This document shows positions 17,758 to 26,551 of a stretch of 64,000 nucleotides of DNA, piece after piece. The position numbers and the translations under genes are program-made. Numbering within the stretch: the first letter of the stretch is position 1; every line of letters starts with the position of its first letter. The notes beneath the pieces are model-generated. The model searched no databases. It saw only the letters and a program-made list of their open reading frames with translations, and was not told where the DNA came from. The stretch is from Lentisphaerota bacterium (GTDB lineage: Bacteria > Verrucomicrobiota > Kiritimatiellia > RFP12 > JAAYNR01), in assembly GCA_016873675.1 (NCBI GenBank), contig VGWG01000001.1, positions 1 through 64,000 on the forward strand, given 5' to 3'.

Positions 17758-18843
17758 CTATACTCCACTCCCTGTGTGATGCCGCTTGATTTGCTCGTCG
17801 AGGTCGCGATGTGCCACCTGCCCCGACAATTTCAACTTATACTCCATTGCGGCGGTTTCCGCAATATTAACTAGATCTCGCCCCGGAGCCACCGGGATGA
17901 TCAACTGAGGAATCTTTGCGCCGAGCAGCTCGCGGGTGCGCTTCTGGTCCCCGCTGCGGTCGAGATCGTGCTCCCCCTCTCTTTGCGGCAGGAGCGTAAT
18001 CACCAGATCGAGAGCCTTCTCACCCCGGACCGCAGCAACCCCGAAAAGGGCGGGAACATAAATGATGCCGATGCCTCGGATTTCCATGTAGTGGCGGGTC
18101 ACAGCCACCGCCGCCCCGTGGATGACGCCGTCGGCGTCCCGGCGCAGCTCGGTGAGATCGTCGGCCACGAGGGCGTGGCCGCGTTTGATCAGCCCCAGCG
18201 CCGTCTCGCTCTTCCCGATGCCCGCAGGTCCCTCAATCAGGACGCCCAATCCGGCGACCTCGATCATTGTGCCGTGAACTTTGCGGCGCGGCGCGCTCAG
18301 ATGTTCGAGCAGTAGGGTCGCCTGAGAGGTAAACCGAAGCGTGGTCATCGCGGTGAGGAAGACCGGCACATTCAGGCTGTCCGCCAGTTTCGAGGTCTCG
18401 GGGAAGGCGGGCAGCCCGCCGGAAAAAATCACGCAGGGAATGCCAGCTTGGAACAAGCGTTGCAGCGCCGCAATCCGCCGGGGTTCGGGCATGGCCGCAA
18501 GATAGGCGTGTTCGGCGGAGCCGATCAACTGGATGCGCCGGAACGCGAAGAAGTCGTAAAATCCGGAGAGCGCAAGCCCGCAGCGGTACAGCACGGGCTC
18601 CTCGATCACATGCGCCAAGCCGCCGCCGCCGACGTCCAGGCGCAAGCCAAGCCGTTCGCGGCCGCGTTCATAAAACGCGCCCACGGTCACGACGTTGGCT
18701 CCGCCATGCGTCCGGGCCGGGGGCGTCGGGGCTGTGGCTGACGCGGCGCACGCGGGAACGTCCCGGCGCGGCGTCTGCCGCAGGCCGGGGCGTCTGGCGG
18801 GTGCCGGATTCAGGGGCTCAGTCTTAGCCGTTTTTCGGCTCAC
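17758..18843 (-). CDS. hprK: HPr kinase/phosphorylase
   Basis: 361-residue bifunctional enzyme that phosphorylates or dephosphorylates the regulatory serine of HPr. Seen: His190 in the HGTMIEV segment, P-loop GPAGIGKS at 205-212 (the family usually has GxSGxGKS), VADDLTEL with Asp228/229, and the HprK signature MEIRGIGII. The first 45 residues are an Ala/Pro-rich extension without homology to the family. The GTG start at 18843 has GGAG 8 nt upstream and lies within the 3' end of hpf (20-bp overlap). Immediate proximity to ptsH supports the assignment. Cytoplasmic. Confidence 0.92.
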   Translation of the reverse strand: MSRKTAKTEPLNPAPARRPGLRQTPRRDVPACAASATAPTPPARTHGGANVVTVGAFYERGRERLGLRLDVGGGGLAHVIEEPVLYRCGLALSGFYDFFAFRRIQLIGSAEHAYLAAMPEPRRIAALQRLFQAGIPCVIFSGGLPAFPETSKLADSLNVPVFLTAMTTLRFTSQATLLLEHLSAPRRKVHGTMIEVAGLGVLIEGPAGIGKSETALGLIKRGHALVADDLTELRRDADGVIHGAAVAVTRHYMEIRGIGIIYVPALFGVAAVRGEKALDLVITLLPQREGEHDLDRSGDQKRTRELLGAKIPQLIIPVAPGRDLVNIAETAAMEYKLKLSGQVAHRDLDEQIKRHHTGSGV

Positions 18844-19153
18844 GGATGGTGCTCCGTTCGTGATGGGAGTCGGCGACCTTGTCGTAATGCTTGCGCAACT
18901 GACGCCACACTTTGGTGTAGGCGTTGTCGGCGGCGGTCAGAAGGTTTTCATCAGACGCCTTGCCGCTCATCTGCGAGACGTGCTTGTGCTGCACGATGTA
19001 TTCGACTTCATACGCCTTGTGTTGCTGGTCGAGGATCACATGGACAAACTCGATCTTGGGAAACTCCTCGATCAAGGCGTCGGCCTTGGCCTTGGCCTGT
19101 TCCTGAAGCCCGGCATTCACGGACACGTGTCGCACCGTCATTTCAATCGGCAT
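18824..19153 (-). CDS. hpf: Ribosome hibernation-promoting factor, short form
   Basis: 109 residues, the short HPF/YfiA type without the C-terminal dimerisation domain. It binds the 30S decoding region in stationary phase. Seen: a typical start MTVRHVSVNAGLQEQAKAKADAL, then basic and beta-strand segments FVHVILDQQHKAYEVEYIV and the DNLLTAADNAY-like helix. A strong GAGGAGG lies 4 nt before the ATG. Position between lptB and hprK mirrors the widespread lptB-(rpoN)-hpf-ptsN neighbourhood of other Gram-negatives, except that rpoN is absent here. Its last 20 bp overlap hprK. Confidence 0.9.
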   Translation of the reverse strand: MPIEMTVRHVSVNAGLQEQAKAKADALIEEFPKIEFVHVILDQQHKAYEVEYIVQHKHVSQMSGKASDENLLTAADNAYTKVWRQLRKHYDKVADSHHERSTIREPKNG

Positions 19154-19192
19154 ATAGCCTCCTCGTTGTTGGGCGGCTCGCGCCGCCTGTTG

Positions 19193-19957
19193 TTACATTC
19201 TGAACCCGCGGCCGAGATAAAGCTCCCGGGCCGTATCGTCGTTGATCAGAAAATCGCTGGTTCCTTCGCGCAACACCCGCCCGTCGAAGACCAGATAGGC
19301 CCGGTCGACGATCGAAAGGGTTTCGCGCACGTTGTGATCGGTAATCATAATGCCCAACCCCTGATTGCGCAACCCCAGAATGATCTGCTGAATGTCGTGG
19401 ACGGCCAGGGGGTCGACGCCGCTGAAGGGCTCGTCGAGCATGAGCACGGCCGGCCGACGCACGAGCGAGCGGGCGATTTCGAGTTTGCGTCGCTCGCCGC
19501 CGCTCAAGGTATAGGCGCGCTGCTTGGCCACCTTTGTCAATTTCAGTCCATCGAGCAGCTCTTCACAGCGGGCAGCCCGCTGCGTGCGGGTCAGGGGTAG
19601 GGACTCCAGAATCGCCAAGAGGTTTTCCTCAACCGTGAGTTTGCGGAAGACCGACGCCTCCTGCGCCAGATAACCGAGTCCTTCGCGCGCCCGGCGGTAC
19701 ACCGGCAGGCGGGTCACATTGAGTCCCTTGAACAGGATCTTTCCACAGTCGGGACGAACCAGCCCGACGATCATGTAGAAGGTCGTGGTTTTGCCCGCGC
19801 CGTTGGGACCGAGTAGGCCCACGATCTCGCCACAGCGGACAGACAGCGAGACGCCGTTCACGACCGTTCGGCTCCGGTAGCTCTTGCCCAGATCCAACGC
19901 CTCAATATCGGGCCGCGTCGTCGCCGCACAGGCGGGATCTTCGATGCGTGTTTCCAT
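19193..19957 (-). CDS. lptB: LPS export ABC transporter ATPase LptB
   Basis: 254 residues. Seen: Walker A GPNGAGKTTTFYMIVGL near residue 50, Q-loop YLAQEASVFRKLTVEEN typical of LptB, signature LSGGERRKLEIAR, Walker B VLMLDEPFSGVDP and the switch His in ITDHNVRETL. LptB drives extraction of lipopolysaccharide from the inner membrane with LptFG (not in this window). An N-terminal extension of about 17 residues precedes the usual start. Upstream neighbours are the lptA- and lptC-like genes, 20 bp away; hpf follows after 39 bp. Confidence 0.93.
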   Translation of the reverse strand: METRIEDPACAATTRPDIEALDLGKSYRSRTVVNGVSLSVRCGEIVGLLGPNGAGKTTTFYMIVGLVRPDCGKILFKGLNVTRLPVYRRAREGLGYLAQEASVFRKLTVEENLLAILESLPLTRTQRAARCEELLDGLKLTKVAKQRAYTLSGGERRKLEIARSLVRRPAVLMLDEPFSGVDPLAVHDIQQIILGLRNQGLGIMITDHNVRETLSIVDRAYLVFDGRVLREGTSDFLINDDTARELYLGRGFRM

Positions 19958-19977
19958 AGGTATTGTCGCGCTCCCGC

Positions 19978-20661
19978 TTACGGTTGCTCCGGTTTGACCG
20001 GCTTCGAATCCGCCTGATTCTTGGCCGCTGCCGGATTAAAGACGACCGTCCCAGGCGTAACCTCCATCCGCTCGTCGTTGAGCCAGATATCGATGCGGTC
20101 GCCGCTGACGGAATCACTGCCACGCAGCAGGCGCGCGTGTCCGGTCAGAACAAGCTGTTCGGCCGCCCGGGTATAAACAGCCTTGTCGCACGAGGCGCTG
20201 CGTAACCCGTTCGTCACCGAGACGCGCCCGATCGCCATGATCTGCTGGATGTCGTTGGTGCCTTCGAGAAAAACCAGAACCCGGTCGGCGAGCATCAGGA
20301 ACTCGGGGTTATCGATCCGGACGTTTTCATCAAAGATAGCGACCATTTCCCGGTAGTCGAATTCGATCCGCGTCGACGTGATCACGGTTGGCTGGTCTTT
20401 CGATCCCCCGAGATCGACACGCTTCAACACGTCCGTCGGTCTCGCTGCGCGAGCGACCTGCGGTGCCGGGGCAGGTGCCGGTGCCGGGGCAGGGGCTTCG
20501 CCCGCTGTCGGTGCCTGAACAGCCGGAGCGGCGTGCGCCTGCAGGTCCGGCTCGTCGGCTGCGGACACCGTTCCGTCTTCTCCGCGGGATAGCGTCCCAC
20601 ACAGGGTCCACGCCAGCGCAGCGCCGAGCACGCATCCCATTCTGGTTATCATCACGCTCAC
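19978..20661 (-). CDS. lptA: LptA/OstA-like periplasmic LPS bridge protein
   Basis: 227 residues. A signal sequence (MITRMGCVLGAALAWTLCGTLSRG) is followed by an Ala/Pro-rich spacer (PAPAPAPAPAPQV) and, from about residue 85, an OstA-type beta domain: TVITSTRIEFDYREMVAIFDENV, LMLADRVLVFLEG, ASCDKAVYTRAAEQLVLTG, SGDRIDIWLNDERMEV. It would extend the LPS bridge across the periplasm. The GTG at 20661 is chosen because GGAG lies 9 nt upstream and GTGA overlaps the lptC stop; an ATG at 20652 is the alternative. The Ala/Pro linker is unusual for LptA, which is normally compact. Confidence 0.85.
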   Translation of the reverse strand: MSVMITRMGCVLGAALAWTLCGTLSRGEDGTVSAADEPDLQAHAAPAVQAPTAGEAPAPAPAPAPAPQVARAARPTDVLKRVDLGGSKDQPTVITSTRIEFDYREMVAIFDENVRIDNPEFLMLADRVLVFLEGTNDIQQIMAIGRVSVTNGLRSASCDKAVYTRAAEQLVLTGHARLLRGSDSVSGDRIDIWLNDERMEVTPGTVVFNPAAAKNQADSKPVKPEQP

Positions 20662-21158
20662 AGCTTGTCTCTCCTTTGTTGATTCAAATCCTTCACCACC
20701 ACGCGCGCATCGGCGATCACGACGACACGCTGTTGCGGCATCGACCAGTAGAGGTCGCGCCCCGCAATCTCGACATCCGGCCGGCGAAAGCTCACGGTGC
20801 CCCGGCAATAGCCCCGCCGCGACTCCAGGTTGAACAGCGCATGCTCGGCCACGATCACACCGTCGTCTTCTCCCGCCTCGTTGAACAGCTCGATTCTCAC
20901 CCGCAGGGCCCGGACAAAGCCATCGTCTGTGCGGGTCGCCTGGGCGGCCCGGAGGAGGGCGCGCACCCGGCCGCTCTCGTAATGTTCGAGCGGCAGCGTC
21001 AGCTGGTCCACCGGCGCGCCGCTCACCCCGGCGTTCGCGTCGTAGGCCGCACACAGGTCGGCCCACGCGGACGGTGCCGGTTGGGGCGCGGCGGACGGTT
21101 CCTCCGCGCGAACGCCGGCGGCAATGCCGACCAGCATGGCCGCCGCACAGCGCCGCAT
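20658..21158 (-). CDS. lptC: LptC-like protein
   Basis: 166 residues. A short signal or anchor (MRRCAAAMLVGIAAGVRA) precedes a beta-rich domain with the LptC/OstA-like strand pattern: ALRVRIELFNEAGEDDGVIVAEHALFNLESRRG, GRDLYWSMPQQRVVVIADARVVVKDL. Sequence similarity to LptC is weak by eye; the name rests largely on position directly before lptA-lptB and after kdsA. An ATG at 21182 has a better ribosome site (AAGGA) but would overlap the end of kdsA by 17 bp. The protein would hand LPS from LptBFG to LptA. Confidence 0.7.
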   Translation of the reverse strand: MRRCAAAMLVGIAAGVRAEEPSAAPQPAPSAWADLCAAYDANAGVSGAPVDQLTLPLEHYESGRVRALLRAAQATRTDDGFVRALRVRIELFNEAGEDDGVIVAEHALFNLESRRGYCRGTVSFRRPDVEIAGRDLYWSMPQQRVVVIADARVVVKDLNQQRRDKL

Positions 21159-21165
21159 CAGGTGG

Positions 21166-21987
21166 CTAGCGCACGAGTGCATGAATGTCCTTGAGTGTCT
21201 TCCAGATTCCCGCCAGCGCGGCAAAGGCGATCGCGTTGGCCTTGTCCGAGAGCGCCTCCGAGGGATTGACGTGTGTTTCCATGAACACGCCGTCGACCCC
21301 CGTGGCCACCGCCGCGCGCGCCAGAGCGGGGGCCCACTTGCCATCGCCGCCGCTGCTGGTCCCAGCAGCGCCCGGACGCTGCACACTGTGTGTCGCGTCA
21401 AAGACCACGGGGTACCCCTGTTCGCGCATGATCAACAAGCTGCGCATGTCGGCGACCAGATTGCGATAGCCGAAGCTCGACCCCCGCTCGGTGAGGATAA
21501 TCTTGCGGTTGCCGGTGCTCTCGACCTTGGCCACGACATTCACCATGTCCTCGGGGGCGAGGAACTGCGCCTTCTTGATATTCACCGTCTTGCCCGTTTC
21601 GCCGGCGGCAAGCAGCAGGTCGGTCTGCCGGCACAAAAAGGCCGGAATTTGGAGAATATCGACCACCTCCGCCGCCAATGCGGCCTGTTGCGGTTCGTGA
21701 ATGTCGGTCAGCACGGGCACCTTGAACGTGTCGCGCACCTCCTGCAGGATGGCCAGACCCTCAAAGATCCCCGGGCCGCGATAGGCATCACCCGAGGTGC
21801 GGTTAGCCTTGTCAAACGAGGCCTTGAACACCAGCGGCATGTCCAGCCGGGCCGCGAGCCGGACCAGCCGGGCCGCCAAGTCCAAGCAACCCTTGCGCGA
21901 CTCGATCACGCAAGGCCCCGCAATGATCGCCAATTGTCCGTCGCCGAAACAGACCGGCCCGGCTTTAACCGTCTTGACTTTTGCCAT
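21166..21987 (-). CDS. kdsA: 3-deoxy-8-phosphooctulonate synthase (KDO8P synthase)
   Basis: 273-residue TIM-barrel enzyme condensing PEP with arabinose-5-phosphate to KDO-8-phosphate for the LPS inner core. Seen: [15 protein letters not shown], where Cys26 is the metal ligand that marks the metal-dependent class (the E. coli type has Asn here); [22 protein letters not shown]; and [13 protein letters not shown]. Length is normal (about 270-285). It is followed 7 bp later by the lptC-like gene and preceded 72 bp upstream by kdsB, so the KDO and LPS-transport genes are physically continuous. Confidence 0.95.
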   Translation of the reverse strand: MAKVKTVKAGPVCFGDGQLAIIAGPCVIESRKGCLDLAARLVRLAARLDMPLVFKASFDKANRTSGDAYRGPGIFEGLAILQEVRDTFKVPVLTDIHEPQQAALAAEVVDILQIPAFLCRQTDLLLAAGETGKTVNIKKAQFLAPEDMVNVVAKVESTGNRKIILTERGSSFGYRNLVADMRSLLIMREQGYPVVFDATHSVQRPGAAGTSSGGDGKWAPALARAAVATGVDGVFMETHVNPSEALSDKANAIAFAALAGIWKTLKDIHALVR

Positions 21988-22059
21988 GATTTCGTACTCC
22001 CAAATGGTGGTTACGGACCCGTGACTCGATACTCCATCATTGACAGGAGGCGCATGCGA

Positions 22060-22824
22060 TCACCGATCACACGCACCGCGCACGCCCCCCCGTTTTCGCA
22101 TTTCCGCCTCGACGATCGCCACGTCTTCCGGGATGTCCACCCCGCAGCCGCTGTGTGCCGTCCGAAGCACCGCAATCCGCCCGCCGATGTACAGCGCCCG
22201 CAGCTGTTCAAGCGATTCGGCGCGTTCCAGGGCGCAGGGCGGTTCCTGAACGAGCCGTTTGAGAAACGCCCCCCGGTAGGCGTAAATGCCCACATGGCGC
22301 AGGTAAAGGCCCGACTGTAGGTCGGGGTCGCCGTCGCGGCGGCACGGGATCGGCAGGCGGGAGAAATAGAGGGCGCCGCCGTCGGCGTCGCACACCACTT
22401 TCACCACTGTCCGGGCCTCCAACTCCCGGAGGGTGCTGATCGGGCAGGCTGCGGTCGCCATCTGATAGGCCTCGTCCGTCCGCAGACGCGCCGCCAGCCC
22501 CTTGATCAGGCCGGGGTCTATCAGCGGCTCGTCCCCCTGGATGTTCACGATGATGTCGTCGTCGGCCGGCTGAGCGGCCGCCGCCACCCGGTCGGTCCCG
22601 GAGGGCAGGTCCGGATGGGTCATCACCACCGATACGCCCGTGTCGCGGACGGCGGCGGCGATGCGCGCATCGTCCGTCGCCACGATCACCTCGTCAAATC
22701 CCGGGGCACGGCGGACAGCTTCAGCCACCCAGACCACCAGCGGCCGACCGCAGATCGGATGGAGGCTTTTTCCTGGGAAACGCGTTGACCCCCAACGGGC
22801 CGGAATCACGCCAACTGTCCGCAT
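22060..22824 (-). CDS. kdsB: 3-deoxy-manno-octulosonate cytidylyltransferase (CMP-KDO synthetase)
   Basis: 254-residue nucleotidyltransferase that activates KDO with CTP. Seen: VIPARWGSTRFPGKSL at residues 6-21, the family's CTP-binding start; DIIVNIQGDEPLIDP around residue 90; VKVVCDADGGALYFSRLPIP; and HVGIYAYRGAFLKRL. Length fits the family. First gene of a fifteen-gene minus-strand run. The 338-bp gap to rpsO (22825-23162) holds divergent promoters and the rpsO leader; nothing else was seen in it. Confidence 0.95.
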   Translation of the reverse strand: MRTVGVIPARWGSTRFPGKSLHPICGRPLVVWVAEAVRRAPGFDEVIVATDDARIAAAVRDTGVSVVMTHPDLPSGTDRVAAAAQPADDDIIVNIQGDEPLIDPGLIKGLAARLRTDEAYQMATAACPISTLRELEARTVVKVVCDADGGALYFSRLPIPCRRDGDPDLQSGLYLRHVGIYAYRGAFLKRLVQEPPCALERAESLEQLRALYIGGRIAVLRTAHSGCGVDIPEDVAIVEAEMRKRGGVRGACDR

Positions 22825-22880
22825 TGACTACCCTTTCTGTCTCAGAGGCTCATACAACCCTTCTCGCGAGGTACGTGACA

Positions 22881-22909
22881 AGTGTCCGGTTTTCGGGCGG
22901 TTGTGTCAA
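22881..22909 (-). promoter_or_regulatory. Possible promoter of kdsB
   Basis: On the minus strand a perfect TTGACA (22904-22909) is followed 17 bp later by GACACT (22881-22886), a poor -10 match. It lies about 57 bp before the kdsB ATG. Direction and spacing fit; the weak -10 keeps confidence low. Confidence 0.35.
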
Positions 22910-22959
22910 CAGTCAAATTCCAGTTGGACGACAATCCGCTGGATTGAAAACGATTCCGC

Positions 22960-22988
22960 TTGCCTTTGATCGGTAAAACGGCTATTGT
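22960..22988 (+). promoter_or_regulatory. Possible promoter of rpsO-pnp
   Basis: TTGCCT (22960-22965), a 17-bp spacer and TATTGT (22983-22988). Each hexamer matches the sigma-70 consensus at four of six positions. Initiation near 22995 would give a leader of about 168 nt before the rpsO start. Confidence 0.4.
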
Positions 22989-22994
22989 GCATCT

Positions 22995-23162
22995 TTTCTG
23001 CGACGCGTCTCAGGAGGTGGTTTGCCTCCCCGTTGTGGATCCGCCCAGCCGGGCCAGTCGCCCGGTGGCCTTTTTGGCCTGACAAGGCGGACCCTTCGTC
23101 CGGGTCATGCGCCGTTGAAAAAAGCAACCGCAAAGCGCCAACGGCGTAAGGACCAACGACAC
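22995..23162 (+). promoter_or_regulatory. Structured leader of rpsO, candidate S15 autoregulatory RNA
   Basis: Several inverted repeats precede the start codon: CCGGGC/GCCCGG (23049-23054 with 23060-23065) followed by a T-run, GACCC/GGGTC around 23090-23107, and CGCCGTTG/CAACGGCG (23110-23117 with 23139-23146) directly before the AAGGA ribosome site. S15 represses its own translation through leader structures in several bacterial groups; that this leader does so is inferred from position and fold potential only. Confidence 0.45.
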
Positions 23163-23426
23163 ATGATCCAAATTGACAAAGCCGCTATTCGCAAACCCGT
23201 CGCCCGGCATGAGCGCGACACGGGTTCCAGCGAAGTTCAGATCGCCGTGCTCACGAAGAAGATCGAAGTGCTGTCGGAGCATTTGAAAGGCCATAAGAAG
23301 GATTTCAGCTCGCGTTACGGGCTGATCCGCATGGTCAACACGCGCCGCAGCTTGCTGGACTATCTCAAGCGCACGGATGAACCGCGCTATCAGTCCCTGA
23401 TCAAGGAACTGAATATCCGCCGCTAA
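23163..23426 (+). CDS. rpsO: 30S ribosomal protein S15
   Basis: 87 residues, standard S15 length. Seen: the 16S-rRNA-binding [19 protein letters not shown] segment, [29 protein letters not shown], and the basic C-terminus IKELNIRR. The ATG at 23163 follows AAGGA by 10 nt; the frame is open further upstream but the extra residues are not family-like and overlap the leader hairpins. Paired with pnp 41 bp downstream, the classical rpsO-pnp arrangement. Confidence 0.97.
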   Translation: MIQIDKAAIRKPVARHERDTGSSEVQIAVLTKKIEVLSEHLKGHKKDFSSRYGLIRMVNTRRSLLDYLKRTDEPRYQSLIKELNIRR

Positions 23427-23467
23427 TGGCGCTCGATTCCTGGTCCTCAAATTAAGGCAGAATTATT

Positions 23468-25588
23468 ATGAATGACACCCGTTCGGTCTCCGCCGCAGTT
23501 GGCGGGAAAGACCTGATTTTTGAAACTGGTCTTCTGGCCTGTCAGGCCGCCGGCGCCGTGAGCGTCCGTCTGGGCGACACCGTCGTTTTTTGCGCGGTGA
23601 CCAACACCGACAAGCCCCGCGAAGGGATCGACTATTTCCCCTTGCAAGTGGAGTACCGCGAGCGCTATTCTGCGGCCGGCCGTTTTCCGGGTGGTTATTT
23701 CAAGCGTGAACAGCGTCCGAGTGAGAAGGAAATCCTCTGCGCGCGGATCATTGACCGCCCCATCCGCCCCCTGTTCCCCGATGGCTATCGCAACGACGTG
23801 CAGGTCAACAGCATGGTCATCTCGGCCGACGGCGAAAATGAGGCCGACATTGTCGCGGTCAACGCCGCCAGCGCGGCCATCCACATCTCAGAAATCCCGT
23901 TTATGGGTCCGATCGGCGCGGTTCGCGTCGGCCGCGTCAGCGGCGCGTGGATCGTCAATCCGACTCAGGCACAGCGCTTGGAGAGCGATTTGGATCTGGT
24001 CTACGCCGGCACACGCGAGCGTTTTCTGATGATGGAGGGCGGCGCGAACGAGATTTCGGAGGCCGACTTCCTTGCCGCCATGAAATGTGCCCATGCGGAG
24101 GTGGTGAAGCTGATCGACGCGCAGCACGAGCTGCGGCGCATGCTGGGCAAGCCAGACAAAGTCGTAGTCGACGTCGCCCCGGACGCCGAGAAAATGGCAT
24201 TCCTCCGCAGCCTCTGCGAGGAGTCCCTGCGTCATGCACTGCTCGTGCCCGGCAAGCAGGAACGTCACGCTGCGATCAAGGCGATCAAGGACGGCGCTCT
24301 GGCGAAGGTGAGCGAGCAATGGTCTGAGATCGGCGCCCCGGAGTTTGTCCATTTCTTTGACGCGCTGGAGATCGACTTGGTCCGCCGCAACATCATCGAG
24401 CATGGCCGACGCATCGATGGCCGGGCCAACGACGTGATTCGTCCGCTCTACGCCCAGCTTGCGCCGATCCCCCGCGCCCACGGCTCGGCGATCTTCAACC
24501 GCGGCGAAACGCAGTCCCTCGGCACCATCACGCTCGGCACGAAGAAGGATGCCCAGGAGCTGGACGCCATCACAGGCGGCGCGAAGTCCAAGTCCTTCAT
24601 CCTACACTACAACTTCCCGCCCTACTGTGTCGGCGAAGTCGGCAGGCTGGGCGCCCTCGGTCGCCGCGAAGTCGGTCACGGCGCCCTCGCCGAGCGCTCG
24701 CTGGCGCCCGTGGTTCCAGACGATTACCCCTACACGATCCGCGTGGTCTCCGACATTATGGGGTCCAACGGGTCATCCTCCATGGCCTCGGTTTGCGTCG
24801 GCTCCCTCGCCATGATGGATGCTGGCGTGCCGATCAAGGGCCATGTTGCTGGCGTCTCGATCGGGCTCTTCACCACGCCTGACGAGAGCCGCAAGATCCT
24901 CATCACCGACATTCTCGGCTCCGAGGATCACTGTGGCGACATGGACTTCAAGGTCGCGGGCACCCGCAAGGGGATCACCGGCTTTCAGGTCGACCTGAAG
25001 CTTCGCGGATTGACGTGGGACATTGTAGAGGCGGCCCTCGCCCAGGCGCGCGCCGGTCGCATGAAAATCCTCGACTTCATGGAGGGGGTCATCGCTGCGC
25101 CCAAGGAGCTATCGGCCCACGCGCCACGGATTCAAAAGATCATGATTCCGGTCGACAAGATCGGCGGCCTCATCGGCCCTGGCGGCAAGAACATCCGCCG
25201 CATCTGCGAGGTCTCCGGCGCTCAGATCGATATCGAGGACGATGGCACCGTCTCGATCTTTGCCCGTAGTGGCGAGGCGATGGCGATCGCCCAGCGTGAA
25301 GTCTCGGCTGTCATCGCCGAGGCTGAGGAGGGAAAGATCTACGAGGGCACGATCACCGGGCTCAAGGATTTCGGCGTGTTCGTCGAAATCCTGCCGGGCA
25401 AGGACGGCCTCTGCCACATCTCGGAACTCTCCGACCGCCGCATTGCATCTGTGGAGGATGTCTGCCACGTGGGCGACAAGATCACGGTCAAGTGCATCGG
25501 CGTCGATGATCGCGGCCGGATCAAGCTCTCCCGTCGCGCGGCCTTGGCCGAACTCGACCAGCAGGAACAGCGGCAGCAGGAAGAGTGA
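23468..25588 (+). CDS. pnp: Polyribonucleotide nucleotidyltransferase (PNPase)
   Basis: 706-residue trimeric 3'-5' phosphorolytic exoribonuclease. Two RNase PH domains (about 10-220 and 310-540), the second with [28 protein letters not shown] and the metal-binding [21 protein letters not shown] domain follows ([20 protein letters not shown], near 560), then an S1 domain ([22 protein letters not shown], near 620-690). Family length about 700. It follows rpsO by 41 bp and ends at a strong hairpin terminator. Confidence 0.97.
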   Translation: MNDTRSVSAAVGGKDLIFETGLLACQAAGAVSVRLGDTVVFCAVTNTDKPREGIDYFPLQVEYRERYSAAGRFPGGYFKREQRPSEKEILCARIIDRPIRPLFPDGYRNDVQVNSMVISADGENEADIVAVNAASAAIHISEIPFMGPIGAVRVGRVSGAWIVNPTQAQRLESDLDLVYAGTRERFLMMEGGANEISEADFLAAMKCAHAEVVKLIDAQHELRRMLGKPDKVVVDVAPDAEKMAFLRSLCEESLRHALLVPGKQERHAAIKAIKDGALAKVSEQWSEIGAPEFVHFFDALEIDLVRRNIIEHGRRIDGRANDVIRPLYAQLAPIPRAHGSAIFNRGETQSLGTITLGTKKDAQELDAITGGAKSKSFILHYNFPPYCVGEVGRLGALGRREVGHGALAERSLAPVVPDDYPYTIRVVSDIMGSNGSSSMASVCVGSLAMMDAGVPIKGHVAGVSIGLFTTPDESRKILITDILGSEDHCGDMDFKVAGTRKGITGFQVDLKLRGLTWDIVEAALAQARAGRMKILDFMEGVIAAPKELSAHAPRIQKIMIPVDKIGGLIGPGGKNIRRICEVSGAQIDIEDDGTVSIFARSGEAMAIAQREVSAVIAEAEEGKIYEGTITGLKDFGVFVEILPGKDGLCHISELSDRRIASVEDVCHVGDKITVKCIGVDDRGRIKLSRRAALAELDQQEQRQQEE

Positions 25589-25608
25589 GGCGCTGTCGCA
25601 ATAGCGCC

Positions 25609-25644
25609 AAAAAGCCGCCTGCGCACCCGCGCAGGCGGCTTTTT
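25609..25644. terminator. Bidirectional intrinsic terminator between pnp and the NYN gene
   Basis: Perfect 16-bp arms (25609-25624 and 25629-25644) with a 4-nt loop. The stem is GC-rich with five A at one end and five T at the other, so it is a textbook Rho-independent terminator on both strands, placed between convergent genes. Confidence 0.93.
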
Positions 25645-25692
25645 CATTATGCGGCCGGCACTCACCACCGGTTGTGCAGGCACCTCGCGCGG

Positions 25693-26505
25693 TCAGGCCG
25701 ATTCCGGGCGGTTGTCCCGGTACTCTTTGCGGCACTGGGTGCAGTAGAAGAACGGCTTGTCCCAGGTGGTCTCTTCTTCACGCCCGCAGGCGTCGCAGGT
25801 GCGAACTTGCTTGCGGTGCTCGTTCCGACAGATCGAGCAGAAGAAGTCGGGGCCGGCCCAGGTCGTCAATTCATCCTTGCCGCAGATCTTGCAGTTCCGG
25901 GTCTGTTCCTCGCGCACGAGGCGGAGATTTTGGGCATGATCATCGAGAAACACCGGCGGAAAGTCGAGCACGCCTGGCTCGGTTTGAAGCAGGGTGCTGG
26001 TGGGCGCGCGAGTGGACGTGTTGGTGATGGCGACCAGTTGTGTTCGCTTGCCCATGGCCCTGACGCGGCGCAGCAGGGGGATGTATTCCGAATCGCCGGC
26101 CACGAGCGCGGCGACGTCGAACACGCCCGGCAGCGATGCGTAATAGACCATGGCCGACGCCAGTGCGACACTGACCGAGCGCTCGTCGGGCCGGGCGCCC
26201 GGGTCACGCCGGTAATCGACGTCGATAATCTCGGTGTCGTAGCCGCAGTGGAAGGCCAGGAAATCGTAAAAAGCTTTCTGCTTGGCCGGATTGCATCCGG
26301 GCTTGTTGATGGGAAGGGTTCCAAAGTAGCAGGTACGGACGATATCAATCCGATCTTCCTGCCATTGGCTCAGGTCATCGGCAATGACATCGGGTATCCG
26401 CTTGTAATCAATCTCAAAGCCGTCGGCTCCGAGCACGTCGAACAGGATTTGACGGCTGTGATAGAGCCAGGTTCCGTCAACAAATATCATCGTTTTCAGC
26501 GGCAT
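25693..26505 (-). CDS. NYN/LabA-like protein with two C-terminal zinc ribbons
   Basis: 270 residues. Residues 5 to about 165 have the NYN (PIN-like nuclease) layout: MIFVDGTWLYHS with Asp10, and LVAGDSEYIPLLRRV matching the SGDSDFxPLV strand. The middle motif, normally K-x-V-D-V-x-x-A-x-D, reads RSVSVALASA here, so two conserved acidic positions are missing and nuclease activity is doubtful. The C-terminus has two tandem ribbons of about 38 residues (CKIC...CSIC and CDAC...CTQC, each with TTW before a Phe-Phe-Cys). GAGG precedes the ATG. Likely RNA-binding in the cytoplasm. It follows the YhcH-like gene by 46 bp. Confidence 0.82.
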   Translation of the reverse strand: MPLKTMIFVDGTWLYHSRQILFDVLGADGFEIDYKRIPDVIADDLSQWQEDRIDIVRTCYFGTLPINKPGCNPAKQKAFYDFLAFHCGYDTEIIDVDYRRDPGARPDERSVSVALASAMVYYASLPGVFDVAALVAGDSEYIPLLRRVRAMGKRTQLVAITNTSTRAPTSTLLQTEPGVLDFPPVFLDDHAQNLRLVREEQTRNCKICGKDELTTWAGPDFFCSICRNEHRKQVRTCDACGREEETTWDKPFFYCTQCRKEYRDNRPESA

Positions 26506-26551
26506 GGGTCCTCGCTTATCTTTGTGGAGTGGTCGTATTATGAAAAAGGGG

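Noticed and set aside
23022-23162. N-terminal extension of S15
   Set aside because: It overlaps the hairpin-rich leader; the canonical S15 start MIQIDKA has its own ribosome site.
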